From Astrocystis sublimbata (Eukaryota; Ascomycota; Sordariomycetes; Xylariales; Xylariaceae), in the NCBI GenBank assembly GCA_022453515.1, contig JAJNNY010000093.1, forward strand, positions 39,513 through 103,512: a stretch of 64,000 nucleotides of DNA, given 5' to 3'. Below the pieces are notes generated by a model. It was given only the letters and a program-made list of their open reading frames with translations. It was not told where the DNA came from and made no database searches. The first letter of the stretch is position 1. Every line of letters begins with the position of its first letter. Below are positions 12,246 through 23,541 of the stretch, piece by piece. Position numbers and translations under genes: made by a program.

Positions 12246-13846
12246 CTCTCCCAGCTTCGAGAACAAGAGACTTTGGTTCGCGCTATTAGCTCATCTTTAG
12301 TGAAGCTGCTAACCTTGTAAGGTGCCTCTGTGGATGACTACGAACGGATTCTTGTTTAGTAGATCTTGAGTCGAGAGTCTCACGCCGTTTGACACGTTAG
12401 ACTGGATTGGGTGACCAAGTATAAACGATTGTTGTGCTTGTAGATCTTGGCTTCATCAATGGCGTCGAATTGCCTTCTTGGCCTAGTCATTGATTTTATC
12501 TACCTATACATATTTATTACGTTCAACATCAAGGCTCAGCCATCTCCGTGATGTGGGAGCCCTTGTTGGTGATTAATATGGGCTTTGGTGTTGGTGGTGT
12601 CGTATCGTGAATGTGGCGCTGTTAGCACGGCGGGACTACTGAGCACAACGGCCCTTCTCGATCTTGGTATTTCCCCTTCTACGATAGGAGGGATTGGAGG
12701 GACAAGTGAAGGCTAGGACGCACCGGGAGGGAGAAAAGGGCATGGTAAGGGATGGTGGGCGATGATGAAAATGGCTAGATCAGGTCCAGGGGTCGATATA
12801 GCGCTGGTCTAATGCACAGCATTCAGCATGACCCCTGTTCGATTGTTAGCCCCTGATCGCGAAGTTTGGTAGAGGTTCGTTTTGTGCTGCCGATCACGAC
12901 CCAGCAAGCCGGTAATAAGCAAGGATTTCATCCGGGGAAATGCTCCGTCGCGAACTGATCTTATCACATTGCGGCATAATCCTCTGCAAGTTCGCCGGAA
13001 CCTCTAAGCCAGAGATTTCGAACTTGATGGTCATCACGGCAGAGTCAGCCCGAGGCACTCTAATGATCGATATGAGTGAGCGCCCGCGCCAAGGACTTAC
13101 TCACGGTCCAGGTTGCTCGACGCCATGTTGTACTTTCAGATGGACCGTTGGAACTGAAGATGGGGTTTCCACTTATGGTACGGGAATTGCAGCAGTGCAT
13201 GCAACGCAGCGCAGAAAACGCCGATGCACGCTTGGACTAGGGGACGATTGGAATGCACACCAAGAGAGAAGAAGGGAATGTTGGATGCACATCTCACGCC
13301 ATTGAAATTGCTAGCCACACTAATCTAACGATATTCGCTCGAATTAGGCGCGCATCTTCCCCACTACCAATTGTCAATCCATCGACTACGCTTGGGGCCG
13401 GCAACTTGGGCGTTAGCCCTCTCGCAACACCAGGCACGCCAGGATAACCGTTGCCGGGCGAGCCAAGACCCCCAGGGTCGAACAGCTTCTAGCCGGATCA
13501 CTTTATGAGAAGGATTCCCGCTAAGATGGTGTCTGGTTAGCTTCCACCCCAAGGAAAGGAAGGGTCAGCTTACAGAGGAGTTGAGCTCCGCGCTTGACAG
13601 GACTAAGAGTCCTCGACTGCCAACACTCAGCCTGCTTTTAGACATAAACATGGCGTAGTGCCATCCTGCAGTTCGGGATTTTCTTTCGGGATTTCAGGAC
13701 AGCTGCTACATTCATTTCAACTTGGGGGGACTTTGCTGTTGATCGATAAACCAGCATATCGATTTCACCAACATCAGGATGTGAAATGGTACGACAAAAC
13801 AGGATCAATCGCCCAAAACCACGGACTTAACCGCACAGACTTCACC

Positions 13847-14968
13847 ATGACGGCCTCGGGACCTGCCGAGCAGGCCAATTACGCCTCCACTGCCCTCACA
13901 ATTCTGATCCTGTTGACCAGAATAAGCCTCTGGCTCTGGCGCCGGGAACGCATCGATATCAGTTTCATACTCGTCGTCCTTTCTGTCGTGGTTGTGGTCT
14001 CGCGAATCATCGTCAACGCATTTTATCTGAGATACGGGAACGCAGCCGATGTGATCAAGCATGCTGGTTACTTCGATGAGAAGAACTTGGCAGACGTTAT
14101 GACTGGGAGTATACTGGTACTGGTGGCCAGGGTGATGATCACGACCATCCTCTGGCTGCAGATAGTCATCCTCCTGATCTTCAACTCTCGAATCACATGC
14201 AGGGTGAACTGGGTGGCCATGGTAGTCAAGATCACCTGGGGTTTGGTTGCGATCAGCTATGTCGCCAATGTTCTTACCGTCTTCCTCGAATGCCAACCCA
14301 TCACTCTATATTGGCAGGTCACTCCCGATCCAGGAACTTGCGTCAAGGCATGGGGCCAGCTTTATGCCCAGACGATTAGCAACATTGTTCTCGACGTCTT
14401 GCTTATCGCAATCGCATATCCGATCGTCAACTTGAGGAAACGGAGCATTGGGGAGCATCTGACCCTGTATCTGCTCTTCGCCCTCGGCACGTTTTGCATC
14501 ATCATCAGCGTCATTCGAATCATTTCCGTGCGCGACAGCGGCTCGTCACAGGTGATACGAAGTCTGTGGGCATCTGTGCAAATGCTTGTATCGACCTTTG
14601 TGGCAAACGCACCGAATATCTATGGATCGATTCGCGCGGTCCGCATGATCAAGAAGTCGACGGCCAACAGTGGCCCTACTCCCAACTACGGGCTGAACTC
14701 TTCGATACACAACCGTTCGCGACCCGGACCTCACGACTCTTGGATGAAGATGGATAGCCGGGACAACATCTCCTTGTCCCCCGTCTCCCCTAGCTATAGC
14801 CGACCTCACCCCATCGACACGACACTCTATGACGACCGGACTGCTCTGTCGCCTCATTCTCATCAATTTGATCTAGAAGATAGCATCCCTCGAGATGGGC
14901 CTAGTAGATCAAGTATCGCGGTCGCATCGTCGAGAACTCAATCACCCGACCCGACGCAACTTCGTTAG
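13847..14968 (+). CDS. rhodopsin-domain (PTH11/SAT4-like) seven-TM membrane protein
   Basis: 373-residue membrane protein with seven hydrophobic segments: residues ~14-32, ~40-63, ~85-116, ~125-150, ~175-198, ~208-232 and ~250-270, then a ~95-residue Ser/Pro/Arg-rich tail likely facing the cytosol. This is the layout of the fungal 'Rhodopsin' domain family, which includes PTH11-like receptors. There is no N-terminal CFEM domain. The ATG at 13847 is preceded by CACC and places TM1 near the N-terminus; the frame extends upstream to other Met codons but that part is not hydrophobic. Single exon. Ligand and signalling partner cannot be inferred. Confidence 0.8.
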   Translation: MTASGPAEQANYASTALTILILLTRISLWLWRRERIDISFILVVLSVVVVVSRIIVNAFYLRYGNAADVIKHAGYFDEKNLADVMTGSILVLVARVMITTILWLQIVILLIFNSRITCRVNWVAMVVKITWGLVAISYVANVLTVFLECQPITLYWQVTPDPGTCVKAWGQLYAQTISNIVLDVLLIAIAYPIVNLRKRSIGEHLTLYLLFALGTFCIIISVIRIISVRDSGSSQVIRSLWASVQMLVSTFVANAPNIYGSIRAVRMIKKSTANSGPTPNYGLNSSIHNRSRPGPHDSWMKMDSRDNISLSPVSPSYSRPHPIDTTLYDDRTALSPHSHQFDLEDSIPRDGPSRSSIAVASSRTQSPDPTQLR

Positions 14969-15644
14969 ACGCTACTGTATAGCACACATCACCCGATATT
15001 TAATACCCACCTCAAAGACAACTGCAAGCTTGCAGTATAGACCAGAACAATACACCTGATATTGTTACGTGCCAGCTGGCCATATAATAGGGACGGTTAC
15101 GACCAAGGACGGACCACCTCCCAGAGACGCCTAGTCGGGCTACTCTCACTTTTAGCGAGATAAAACGCTCTGTCACATACACTCATATAAATATATCACG
15201 CCATACTAGACATCTGTGTACCGCCACTTCATATGATCAAAGTCGATTCACAAGCCACGAGCGAAAGCTTGTACCATGCGGAATACCCAACTTTGGAGGG
15301 AAGCTAGCAGTGGAACTTCAATACTGGAGGGCATTTCACTTTTCATTTTCCTTTTATTGTATCAAGAGAACAACGAAAGAAAGATACCCTAGGGCGACCT
15401 CATGGCACGGTGTTATCAAGGTCAACTAGACATAATTACTAGGGGGTATCGCCTGATGCCATATGCCTGTTTTTGATTGCTGGCGTCCGGAACATATATC
15501 AAATAGTCTAATGCTCTAAAAATACGATGCTTCGGTTAATGTTCAATGGAAATCCTCAGCGTTGCTGATCAACGTGTTGATATGGTGACAATGACCGGCC
15601 CTTTGAAGGTAGTCGTTGACTATCATGCAAACCTACAAGCCTGG
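14969..15644. other. intergenic, convergent 3' ends
   Basis: Lies between the 3' end of the rhodopsin-like gene and the 3' end of the FAD monooxygenase. No gene, RNA or repeat is evident. Confidence 0.5.
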
Positions 15645-16990
15645 TTACGGCTTGGTTAGTAATGTATCTTGGAATTTCTCTCGTGCTTCTTTCTGCATTT
15701 CGGTAAGGTCGTTATCCCAGATCGTGTGGAAGAGGTCATGTATCTTCTTCAAGAACAACTCATGATCCGTGCCGCCTACCTCCTCGTCCCTCCAATGGAA
15801 TAGATCGAGAGCCTTTCGGGTAGCACCCGGAAGCCACTGGTCACGATCGAATCGCATCGCATTATACGCAGCCAAGGCGTCGCGGCATATCTGCGATGTC
15901 GCCTTGCCCGATTGATGTGACGTGATATCGCGATTAGCGCACTCTAGCACCGTAGACAACACCAACGCATCTTCGATGCCAAACCCGGCGCCTGAACCAA
16001 GATGAGGCCCCGAAGCGTGAGCTGCGTCGCCTGCAATCGCTACGCATCCAAAGTTGTAACAAGGTGCTGGGTGATCATACATGTCGAATAATCCCCATTT
16101 GTCCAGCTTTTCGGGTAGCAGGTCGACGAGCCCGCAAATGGAAGGATGCCAATCCTTGAACAGCTCGACAACCTCTGCCTTGGTCCCCGGGGCCGTATGT
16201 CGTTCATGCTGCCAGGGTCCCGTGTCCGTGCCGACGAACAGAGCGTTCAATAGGGTTCCTCCCGCAACGGGATATGTGATTATATGCGCGTCTGGTCCGT
16301 TATACATGTGTCGGCTCAATGTTCTCTCGTGGCTTAAAACTTTCTGCGCCTTCTCCATCGGGATCAAAGACCGGAAGCAGAAATTGCCGGTATATCGCGG
16401 GAATGATGCCGGATTCTCCTCGCCGAGCATGAGCTGACGCACTCGGGAGCGAAGTCCATCGCATCCAATAACTGGATGCAAGGTCAAGTCAGCATAGCGC
16501 CGCAGAGCAAGAGACGAGAGCGAAACGCAATACCAATATCAGCTTCATCCGAAGTCCCATCCTTGAACCTCAAGTCCACTTTCCCATCATCCCTCTGCAC
16601 CAACGACTCGATCTCCTTATTGAACCGCACTCTGCCAGCCGGGATGTGCGCCCCCCACGCCTCGAGGAACTCGTATCGCCTGCCGCCCTGGAACGCATCA
16701 TAGCCGATGAACAGCCTCGCGATGATTTCGTTGTTTTCTTTGCCGTTGACCCATTTGAAATATTCGTCTTGCTTCGACGACGACGCCACTTTCTTGTAGA
16801 TGACGTGCACGAGCGGATCGATGCTCATGAGGGCGCTCTCGGCGTTGGGGCTGAAGCCGATGCCCGCGCCTATCTCCGTGAAGGCGGGCGCGCGCTCGTA
16901 GAGCGTGTAGGAGACCCCGCGCCGCTCGAGCCCCAGGGCCAGGATGACGCCGGTGATGCCGGCGCCGACGATGGCGACGTGGATGCCCAT
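15645..16990 (-). CDS. FAD-dependent monooxygenase (salicylate hydroxylase-like)
   Basis: 427-residue flavoprotein hydroxylase, expected to use NAD(P)H and O2 to hydroxylate a small, probably aromatic, substrate. Two exons: 16990-16534 and 16471-15645, with a 62-bp intron 16472-16533. The N-terminal Rossmann motif VGAGITG is at residues 8-14, the second FAD/NAD(P) motif CDGLRSRVR follows the splice junction (~157), and the GD motif AIAGDAAHASGPHLGSG is near 298. That is the motif order of class A flavin monooxygenases. It is divergent from the reductase at 17687, suggesting a shared promoter. The exact substrate is not inferable; epoxidase or dealkylating relatives are possible. Confidence 0.9.
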
Positions 16991-17686
16991 ATTGGATCGC
17001 GGCCTGGAAAGAGGGGGATTTGAGTTTGCGGCTTTTAGACCATTGAGGAAAAAGTAGCCATTTTGAAGAATAGGTCATTAAATCCGAAGGAGTTGCCTAC
17101 GAAGGACTGCAGTATTTGACAGGGGAGTAGCGATACATGCTGCATGGAAACCGGGGCACGCTAGCTATTGAGGGCTTGTAAATCGGTACACGATGCAACC
17201 ACGCCCGAGCATCCATGCATCGTTATTTGCTGTTTGGGTCCGGGGCGTTCCTTATTCGACCCCCATTGCGTCAAGGTTGCGGGGATCGGCTGTAGCTATG
17301 TCCGGTCCCGAGACCTCTGCATTGCGAAACGCATGGAAATAAACAAACTGTCGCTGAGAAATTCCCCCTAATGCCCTATCTGGGAATAACCCAGCTGTGT
17401 AGTACCATGTAACAACCACATACATGCAACTGGAACCGGTTGTCAAGAGTGCATATCTTTACGCCGATGGTGCTGGCACCCGGCCAATGTCTCGGGAGTC
17501 AGTTGGGGAAATCGGTCGGAACCCGAGGTCCGACATGGATGTGATGGTTCAACCGCAGATGCTTCGCTTTCCTCTTCGGTCTATCCCTCTAGCTGACAAA
17601 ACGTAGATTTAAAGACAGGGACCTTTTGGGAGCATGGTTCAGCTTACAATCTAGAAACACGTCAAAGGTCTGGAAAACGTAGCGCG
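16991..17686. promoter_or_regulatory. 696-bp divergent intergenic region between FAD monooxygenase and NAD(P) reductase
   Basis: The two start codons face away from each other across this stretch, so it should hold both promoters. I see no gene and no convincing operator. Co-regulation is inferred from geometry only. Confidence 0.45.
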
Positions 17687-18993
17687 ATGGGGAGCGATGA
17701 TAGTCGGAAGGTCGAGCGAGTACTCCTCACTGGTGAGTTGGAGTAGATCTCGGTCGTTGTTCTAGCTACCCCAACTGATGATTGAAATGGGTGGAAATTT
17801 GCTGACTAGGCTTTACATCAGGAGGCTCGGGGTTCATTGCTTCGCATGTGCTAAACGCCCTTTTGAACGATGGCAGGTAGGCAAGCACCTTACCTCAAGA
17901 ATACTAAATAGTATGTAAGCTGATGTGCCTATGGGAAGATTCGAAGTCGTAGTTACGGCCAGGTCGCAGGAGAAGGGAAAGAGAATCCAAGAGTCTGTCA
18001 AACCACATCATATTTCCTACGTAGTCGTCGAAGACATTGCGAAAGAAGGCGCATTCGACAATGTATGTATTTACGTCCGTGACACTATTTGCCGATGTAC
18101 TCATGAATCGATGCAGGTGTTCGAGTCCCAGCCCTTCGACTATGTCGTGCACACTGCATCTCCATACCACATAGACGTCCAGGACCCTGTGAAGGACTTT
18201 TTGGAACCGGCAATAAACGGTACAACTGGACTGCTAACGGCTGTCTACATACATGCCCCAACGGTTAAGCGCGTGGTCATCACTTCATCTTCGGCAGCTA
18301 TCATAGACCCGGACTTTCGCACCGAGGTCTATGATGAAAGCTGCTGGGCGCTTACAACTTACGAGGACGCGATACGGGACCCGGCCAGGAATGCCTATAG
18401 AGCTAGCAAGGTATCCCCAATTCCCTGTGTGAGTCTCATATTGTTAGTTCGCTTGTACTGACAGTCTACAGCGCCTTTCTGAGAAGAGCGCATGGGAATT
18501 CATGGACACAACAGTTCGAAAGACGTTCGATCTAGCCGTCATCAACTGCACGTACACATTCGGGCCCGTGCAGCAGAAGCTCCCCAGCCTATCCGCCATG
18601 AACACATCCAACCATCGCGTCCGCGACATGCTGATGGGCAAAATGAAGGACGGCCTTGAGCCAACGGCGCCCGTGTTCACGTGGGTAGACGTGCGAGATG
18701 TGGCGATGGCTCACTTAAAGGCCATGACGCTCCCAGAAGCAGGCGGCAATCGCTTCTATATCGTGGGCGGCCACTTCTCGAACAAGCAGATCGCCGACGT
18801 GATTAGGGAGCGTTTCCCGCAGTTCGCGAATCGGCTCCCAGCTGATGCTGTGGACGATGTGCCGAGCGATGTGTACCGTTTTAATAATAGCAAGTCGAAA
18901 AAGGTTTTGGGGCTCAACTACACCTTATTCGAGAAGAGTATTATCGACACGGTCGAATCTATGCTGGATCGGTTCCCTGAGCTGACGCCGTAG
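17687..18993 (+). CDS. NAD(P)-dependent epimerase/dehydratase, ketoreductase (DFR/GRE2-like)
   Basis: 346-residue extended short-chain reductase, probably reducing an aldehyde or ketone. Five exons: 17687-17732, 17822-17876, 17939-18062, 18117-18410, 18472-18993; the introns (89, 62, 54 and 61 bp) have GT-AG ends and all junctions keep frame. The nucleotide-binding motif TGGSGFIASH spans exons 1-2, the catalytic YRASK (YxxxK) lies at the end of exon 4, and a Ser cluster (ITSSSAA) precedes it as expected. The short first exon is supported by the Gly-rich motif being split exactly at the intron. Dihydroflavonol-4-reductase-like or methylglyoxal-reductase-like activity both fit; the natural substrate is unknown. 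Confidence 0.88.
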
Positions 18994-20559
18994 GAGCTTT
19001 AGGCCGCTGGGTTAGGGCAGACGAGATGGAATGGAGCGCTATACCTCATTGGGGGAGCTCGTAGATGGAGAATGACATCAGCTACCTAGGTAGATCGATG
19101 GAATCTATTTTGGAGAACTAGATCTACATCGTGAGAATCGCTTCTTGTTCAAAGTTGAGAACGTGTAGCCGTTAATTTGTCTATCTATTATTCCTTCATA
19201 TGTCTCTTCCAACATACGATTATGATAGGAGCTATAAACAAGATCTACCTGCTGCTGTCAAAATTGCATACTTCAGTTGCATCTATGAGGACGGACAGGG
19301 GGCGAGGGGTTGTATTGGGGTAGTATATTTCGGTCAATTGCCCGTGTGTGAGTGGCAGCGATGCAACCGAGCGATTCCGCGTTGCGTCACACGACAACGG
19401 CAAGTGAGCTGACGCGAGAAGCCAACTACGATAAGGTCATGCAGTTGTAGATGGGATCTAGACCGCGCGCCACATGCCCGCTGACATTCTGCCTTTCCCC
19501 CTTTCTGTTTAATTGCCTGGTTGCCTGCCTAAGGCGACAATTATTGGTGTCGATATACTTATAGCTTTCTCGCCATTCCATCCGACTCAATCAACGCATC
19601 ACTATGCGATCGAAACGAATACTCGAACAATGCGTGTGGCCTCGGAGTGTGTGCTTCGAAGGTATAGTGGCCTACTCTTTTGGGTAACCTTCTCGGAATG
19701 CTTGGCGTTTTGATTATGAAGTTCTTGCCCAGATTCCCAGAGCCAAGGACGGGTTCGCGAGCAGGCGGGGGAGGCAACAACCTCGCAGTAGCATCTCACG
19801 ATCCCAATGCAGTTCGGCGGAGTCGCACCGGTTCTCTGTCAACTGGAGCGGTGTATCTGTCTGTCCAAGTATGCAGTGGTCATGCAATCTCGCGGACACA
19901 CAACCTGTCGCGTCGGCACCACTATACACCAGTGTGCATGACATCGTCACCCTATTCGAGCGGAAACGGTTGGAGTCGCGACCAATGAAGAATGTTCGCC
20001 CTGTCTCATAATCTATGCTTTCGCACAATTGGACCTTATTCCCTCCTGGCTGCTACCCAAGGAACCAGCCGACGAATTGGCAGTCGGGAATCCGGATGTT
20101 GGGGGCCATCTGCTATCCCTCGACAAGACGTGCATACGGGTTGCATTAGCATACGGCGCCATGCCACATGTCAACCATAAATTGCTGTACTCTACCTCCC
20201 TATATCGCGACGCTTATGTCTCTGCCAACCCAATTATTGTGTGGGCTCGCCAATCCGACGGCACTAACCGTGAATCTGCCTTGGCTCCCGGTCTGAAAAG
20301 TCGCCTGACGCTTGCGCCAGTCCCTTGCGCCGCGCGAGCATGATTGGGTGCGTAGATATGACTTGGGAGGCAGGCTGGAAGGTAGGCGCGGGATGCGATA
20401 TATGATGGATGATGCATGGCGGGATCAATAGTATACAAGCAACTGCACATCCGCCACCCGACGCCCGTGTCGGCCTGCGAGACATATCATGTATCATGCT
20501 TTCTGCGCATTGCTTTTTGAGGTGTGACGGCACATAAGACGTTAAAATCGACTTTCAAC
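18994..20559. other. intergenic, no recognisable gene
   Basis: Overlapping short frames on both strands between ~19500 and 20530 match nothing I know and lack conserved motifs. A TACCTAGGTA palindrome sits at 19083-19092. The right part should hold the promoter of the gene at 20560. Confidence 0.5.
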
Positions 20560-21087
20560 ATGGCTGCGCCGATGGAAGCACACATCACGCGGGTTGCGGA
20601 ACTTCATAATACCATTCTCGCTCGCCAGGTCATCACACAGACTCTTACCTACCCCGACTATACGACTACCGCCGTCGTGACACTCGGCGCCGCCGAACCC
20701 TCCGGCGGCCCCCCAGTCTCCCCGCCCGTCTCGTCAGGGGACTCGCAGGGTTCGCAAGGATTATCCTCCTCGGCCATCGGAATCATCATCGGGTCCATCG
20801 TGGGTGCCATTGTGCTGGCCCTCATCATATGGGTGGGATGCATCATACGCCGGCGCCAGATAGAGGCCGAGATCGAGGAATACGAGAACGAGATCGTGGC
20901 TTTGGAGTATGATAACATGATACAGCGACCCCGACGAGCATACTGGCCTCGCTTTCCCATGTCGATACCGCCGCCCGCTGTGCCTACGTACTGGGCAAGA
21001 CCGCCGCAGACTACGTATACGGCGAATGGGGCGGGGCGGAGGGCTTCGTCGTCGTATGTCTACTATGATGATCGGCGGTATGAATGA
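20560..21087 (+). CDS. single-pass membrane protein, unknown function
   Basis: 175 residues. A Pro/Ser/Gly-rich stalk (~48-70) precedes one transmembrane helix (about SAIGIIIGSIVGAIVLALII, ~71-93), a basic RRRQ stop-transfer and an acidic helix, then a Pro/Tyr-rich cytosolic tail. There is no clear cleavable signal peptide, so type III insertion is possible. The layout resembles fungal Mid2/WSC-type membrane proteins but no extracellular domain is recognisable. The ATG at 20560 is preceded by CAAC; an in-frame ATG at 20524 would add 12 residues. Single exon. Confidence 0.6.
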   Translation: MAAPMEAHITRVAELHNTILARQVITQTLTYPDYTTTAVVTLGAAEPSGGPPVSPPVSSGDSQGSQGLSSSAIGIIIGSIVGAIVLALIIWVGCIIRRRQIEAEIEEYENEIVALEYDNMIQRPRRAYWPRFPMSIPPPAVPTYWARPPQTTYTANGAGRRASSSYVYYDDRRYE

Positions 21088-21731
21088 TGGCCTTGTGTCA
21101 CTGAACTCATAAGTTGAAAGACGTGATTCGAAAGCGTACAAGCTCCATGGGTGGTCAAAGGCTCGTTTGCGCCACGGAGATAAGGTCGGATGAAAAGGAG
21201 GATCGGTTCCCAAATGAACTAGGTAGTTCGTGCCCCTATTTCCCATCATGAGAGTTGGATCGCGATGATGCAGCCAATATGCACAAAAGCTCAAGGTCAG
21301 TAGAACATGGATCCTATTAACGAGAAATAAGTCCTAACAGTCTTTAGGGCGTGATTGTTCTGATGTTGAGGCATGGCAAGACGTCCGACACATACATACC
21401 TAGGTACATAGCGCCATCATCACATAGGTTTACGTGAAGTTTCATGCCGCGCCGCAGAAACCGTAATGAGCACTTATGTGGTCGGTCATATAATAATTAT
21501 GTATATAAAAATATCTTTATAATCATGCAGACATAAAACCTTTTATTGGCAGGCTACGTTGCGCCGAGGTTTCCCACCATCAACGCATATACAACAGGAC
21601 GCCGGACACACATCTCAAGTCATGGCACACCATGGATACATCGACTCCAGAACCTTCCCAATTGCTGCTGCTAGTAGTACCTGTAGTCCTTTCCGCGATC
21701 GATATCGCTATCGATCCCCTTCTTGAAATCC
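21088..21731. other. intergenic, convergent 3' ends
   Basis: Holds a TACCTAGGTA palindrome at 21397-21406 and an AT-rich segment near 21485-21545. No gene is seen. Confidence 0.5.
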
Positions 21732-22882
21732 CTAATGATCAATGCGCATCACGACCTTAGCGAAGTGCTTCTTCTCCTCCAAGCGTCGATACGCATCCTT
21801 AGCCTCCGCAAGCTCAAACACGACATCGTCTACAGCAGGCTTAATCCCCTTCTCATCGATAAAGCTCACAAGCTCCCGAAACTGCGCCCGGGTTCCTCCG
21901 AAAAGTCCCCGGACAATACAAGTGTGCATCACAGCCGCGAGCAGAGGGACAGGCTCGGCGCTCGCATCGCCGACTAACCCAACGGGCACCAGCACGCCAT
22001 CTGCCCGCACAGCCGCCAGCGACTGCGGGAAGCTCTGGTTGCCTCCCACGTCGATAACGAAGTCAAATCCCCTTCCGCACGGTGTATGCTGTCGCGCTTC
22101 CACGCCCCAGGAGTCTGGGTTTGTGCGGTAGTTGACGGTATGCGCGGCACCTAGTGTGACGAGCCGCGCTGCCTTATCGTCCGTGGAAGTGGTTGCTACG
22201 ACCGTAGCCCAGGCAGCCACAGCAAGCTGCAATGCTGCGATGCTCACACCGCCCGTGCCCTGGACCAGGACCCAAGAGTCGGGCCCGACTTGCTTGCCTT
22301 TGAGCCCGAAAAGCGCGTTCCATGCCGTGGTCCATGTGCATGTGAGCGTCGAGGCAGAGAGCCAATCGAGAGATTTGGGGGCCGAGACTAGTGCGGATTC
22401 TGGAAACACGGCGTGAGAGCGAAGCGTCCCCGGGCTTCCCATGCCTAGCATGGCTTTGGTGTCTGCGAGTGTGGATGGCGCGTCGTCGCCGCTGGATTCG
22501 ACTAGGTTGGGCGCGAGGTGTGTCACTACGCGGTCGCCGGGGCGGAAGTCTTGTACGGATGAGCCGACGGCTTCTACTGCTCCGGCACCGTCGCAGCCAG
22601 GTATGACAGGAGGCTGAATGGGTCCTGAGATGGTCTTGATCGTAGATTTTTGAGTTAGCTAAGATCGCTTGTTGTTTCGGTGCCGAACAGACATGGATGG
22701 CAATCGTGACATACCCCTGGGGTTGCGATCATGAGATCCCGGTAGTTCAAGCTGGCGGCGTGCATTTTGACCAGCACTTCCTTGGGACCAAGGTCGCTAT
22801 GTGAGGGTACTGGAATATCGCTTTGGTATTCGAGAGAGTTCTCGAAGCCATTCTGGCTATTCAAGATCCATTGACGTGCCAT
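21732..22882 (-). CDS. zinc-type alcohol dehydrogenase / quinone oxidoreductase-like MDR enzyme
   Basis: 356-residue medium-chain dehydrogenase/reductase, expected to use NADPH. Two exons: 22882-22715 and 22634-21732, with an 80-bp intron 22635-22714 (GTATGT donor). Exon 1 carries the GroES-like start with SLNYRDLMIATPG; exon 2 resumes with the conserved VIPGCDGAG and GDRVV motifs. The nucleotide-binding loop reads VQGTGGVSIAALQLA. The structural-zinc cysteines of classical ADHs are absent, which favours the quinone-reductase/enoyl-reductase branch. Similar enzymes occur in primary metabolism and as tailoring enzymes; nothing here decides between them. Confidence 0.88.
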
Positions 22883-23541
22883 CGTGTAGTGGTTGTGAGA
22901 TTTGCTTCGGATGGGTTATGAGACTGAGGGCGTTATCTCTCTCAATAGTTCAGGCAAAAGATGATGACTTGCATCGTTGATATAGTCCTTGAGAATGGAA
23001 GCCATGATTCTATATATGAGTCTGGGAAAACAGGCAACGGCGAATTTCTTGTCCCATCGTTCGTCTTAATGAACATCGCATGATCGCCCAAGTGTATGTA
23101 CACTGATGATTAATAATGCAAAATTCTCGTGCTAAATTCAATGTACTATCTCGGAGTAGTGTCGATATAATAGTCGCATAAGAATGGACTGACAACTATC
23201 ATGTCAGAGTAAATCGACATGCAATCTTCACCGTTTGAGATGGTAGTCCAGATGGCGCATTGTCCGTGCAGGCATCGTGGGATTCTGCGGCTAAGATTCA
23301 TTTACCGAATCAGGTCTAGCGCAACTAAGAGCCCGCACAAGGGGTCAAATTGATTCTCCTAATTAGGAAAGGTGCACTCAACCAGCGCTCATTTGCATGG
23401 ACAGCGTGCTTAGAAATGCATATTGTATTTCGCCAATCGAAGGTTTTGTGATAAATCCTGACCTCCTGAATGATATTACTCATTCTCTTCGTATCATCAC
23501 AAACTTTAGAATTGATTTCCCTAAACCAGTTTACGGCTGAA
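22883..23541. promoter_or_regulatory. 659-bp divergent intergenic region
   Basis: Separates the MDR enzyme (minus) from the regulator-like gene (plus) and should contain both promoters. No specific site is recognised. Confidence 0.4.

Larger units (their letters stand above)
6718..13846. other. 7.1-kb gene-poor region
   Basis: I find no recognisable coding sequence, tRNA or conserved domain on either strand; the open frames are short and resemble no family. It begins with the 3' flank of the ApsA-like gene. It holds microsatellite-like CACGCACG (~7103) and TACC (~8637-8656) runs, a G-quadruplex motif (7572-7598), a TACCTAGGTA palindrome (7795-7804), a degenerate tandem array (~9640-10660) and a TIR element (11902-12245). 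Long noncoding RNAs or the promoter of the gene at 13847 could lie here but cannot be shown. Confidence 0.6.

Noticed and set aside
12940..13305. 121-residue plus-strand open frame in the gene-poor region
   Set aside because: No conserved motif, mixed composition, overlapping frames on both strands of similar quality.
19500..20530. several overlapping frames on both strands as a gene
   Set aside because: None carries a family motif or consistent splice sites; frames of similar length occur on both strands.
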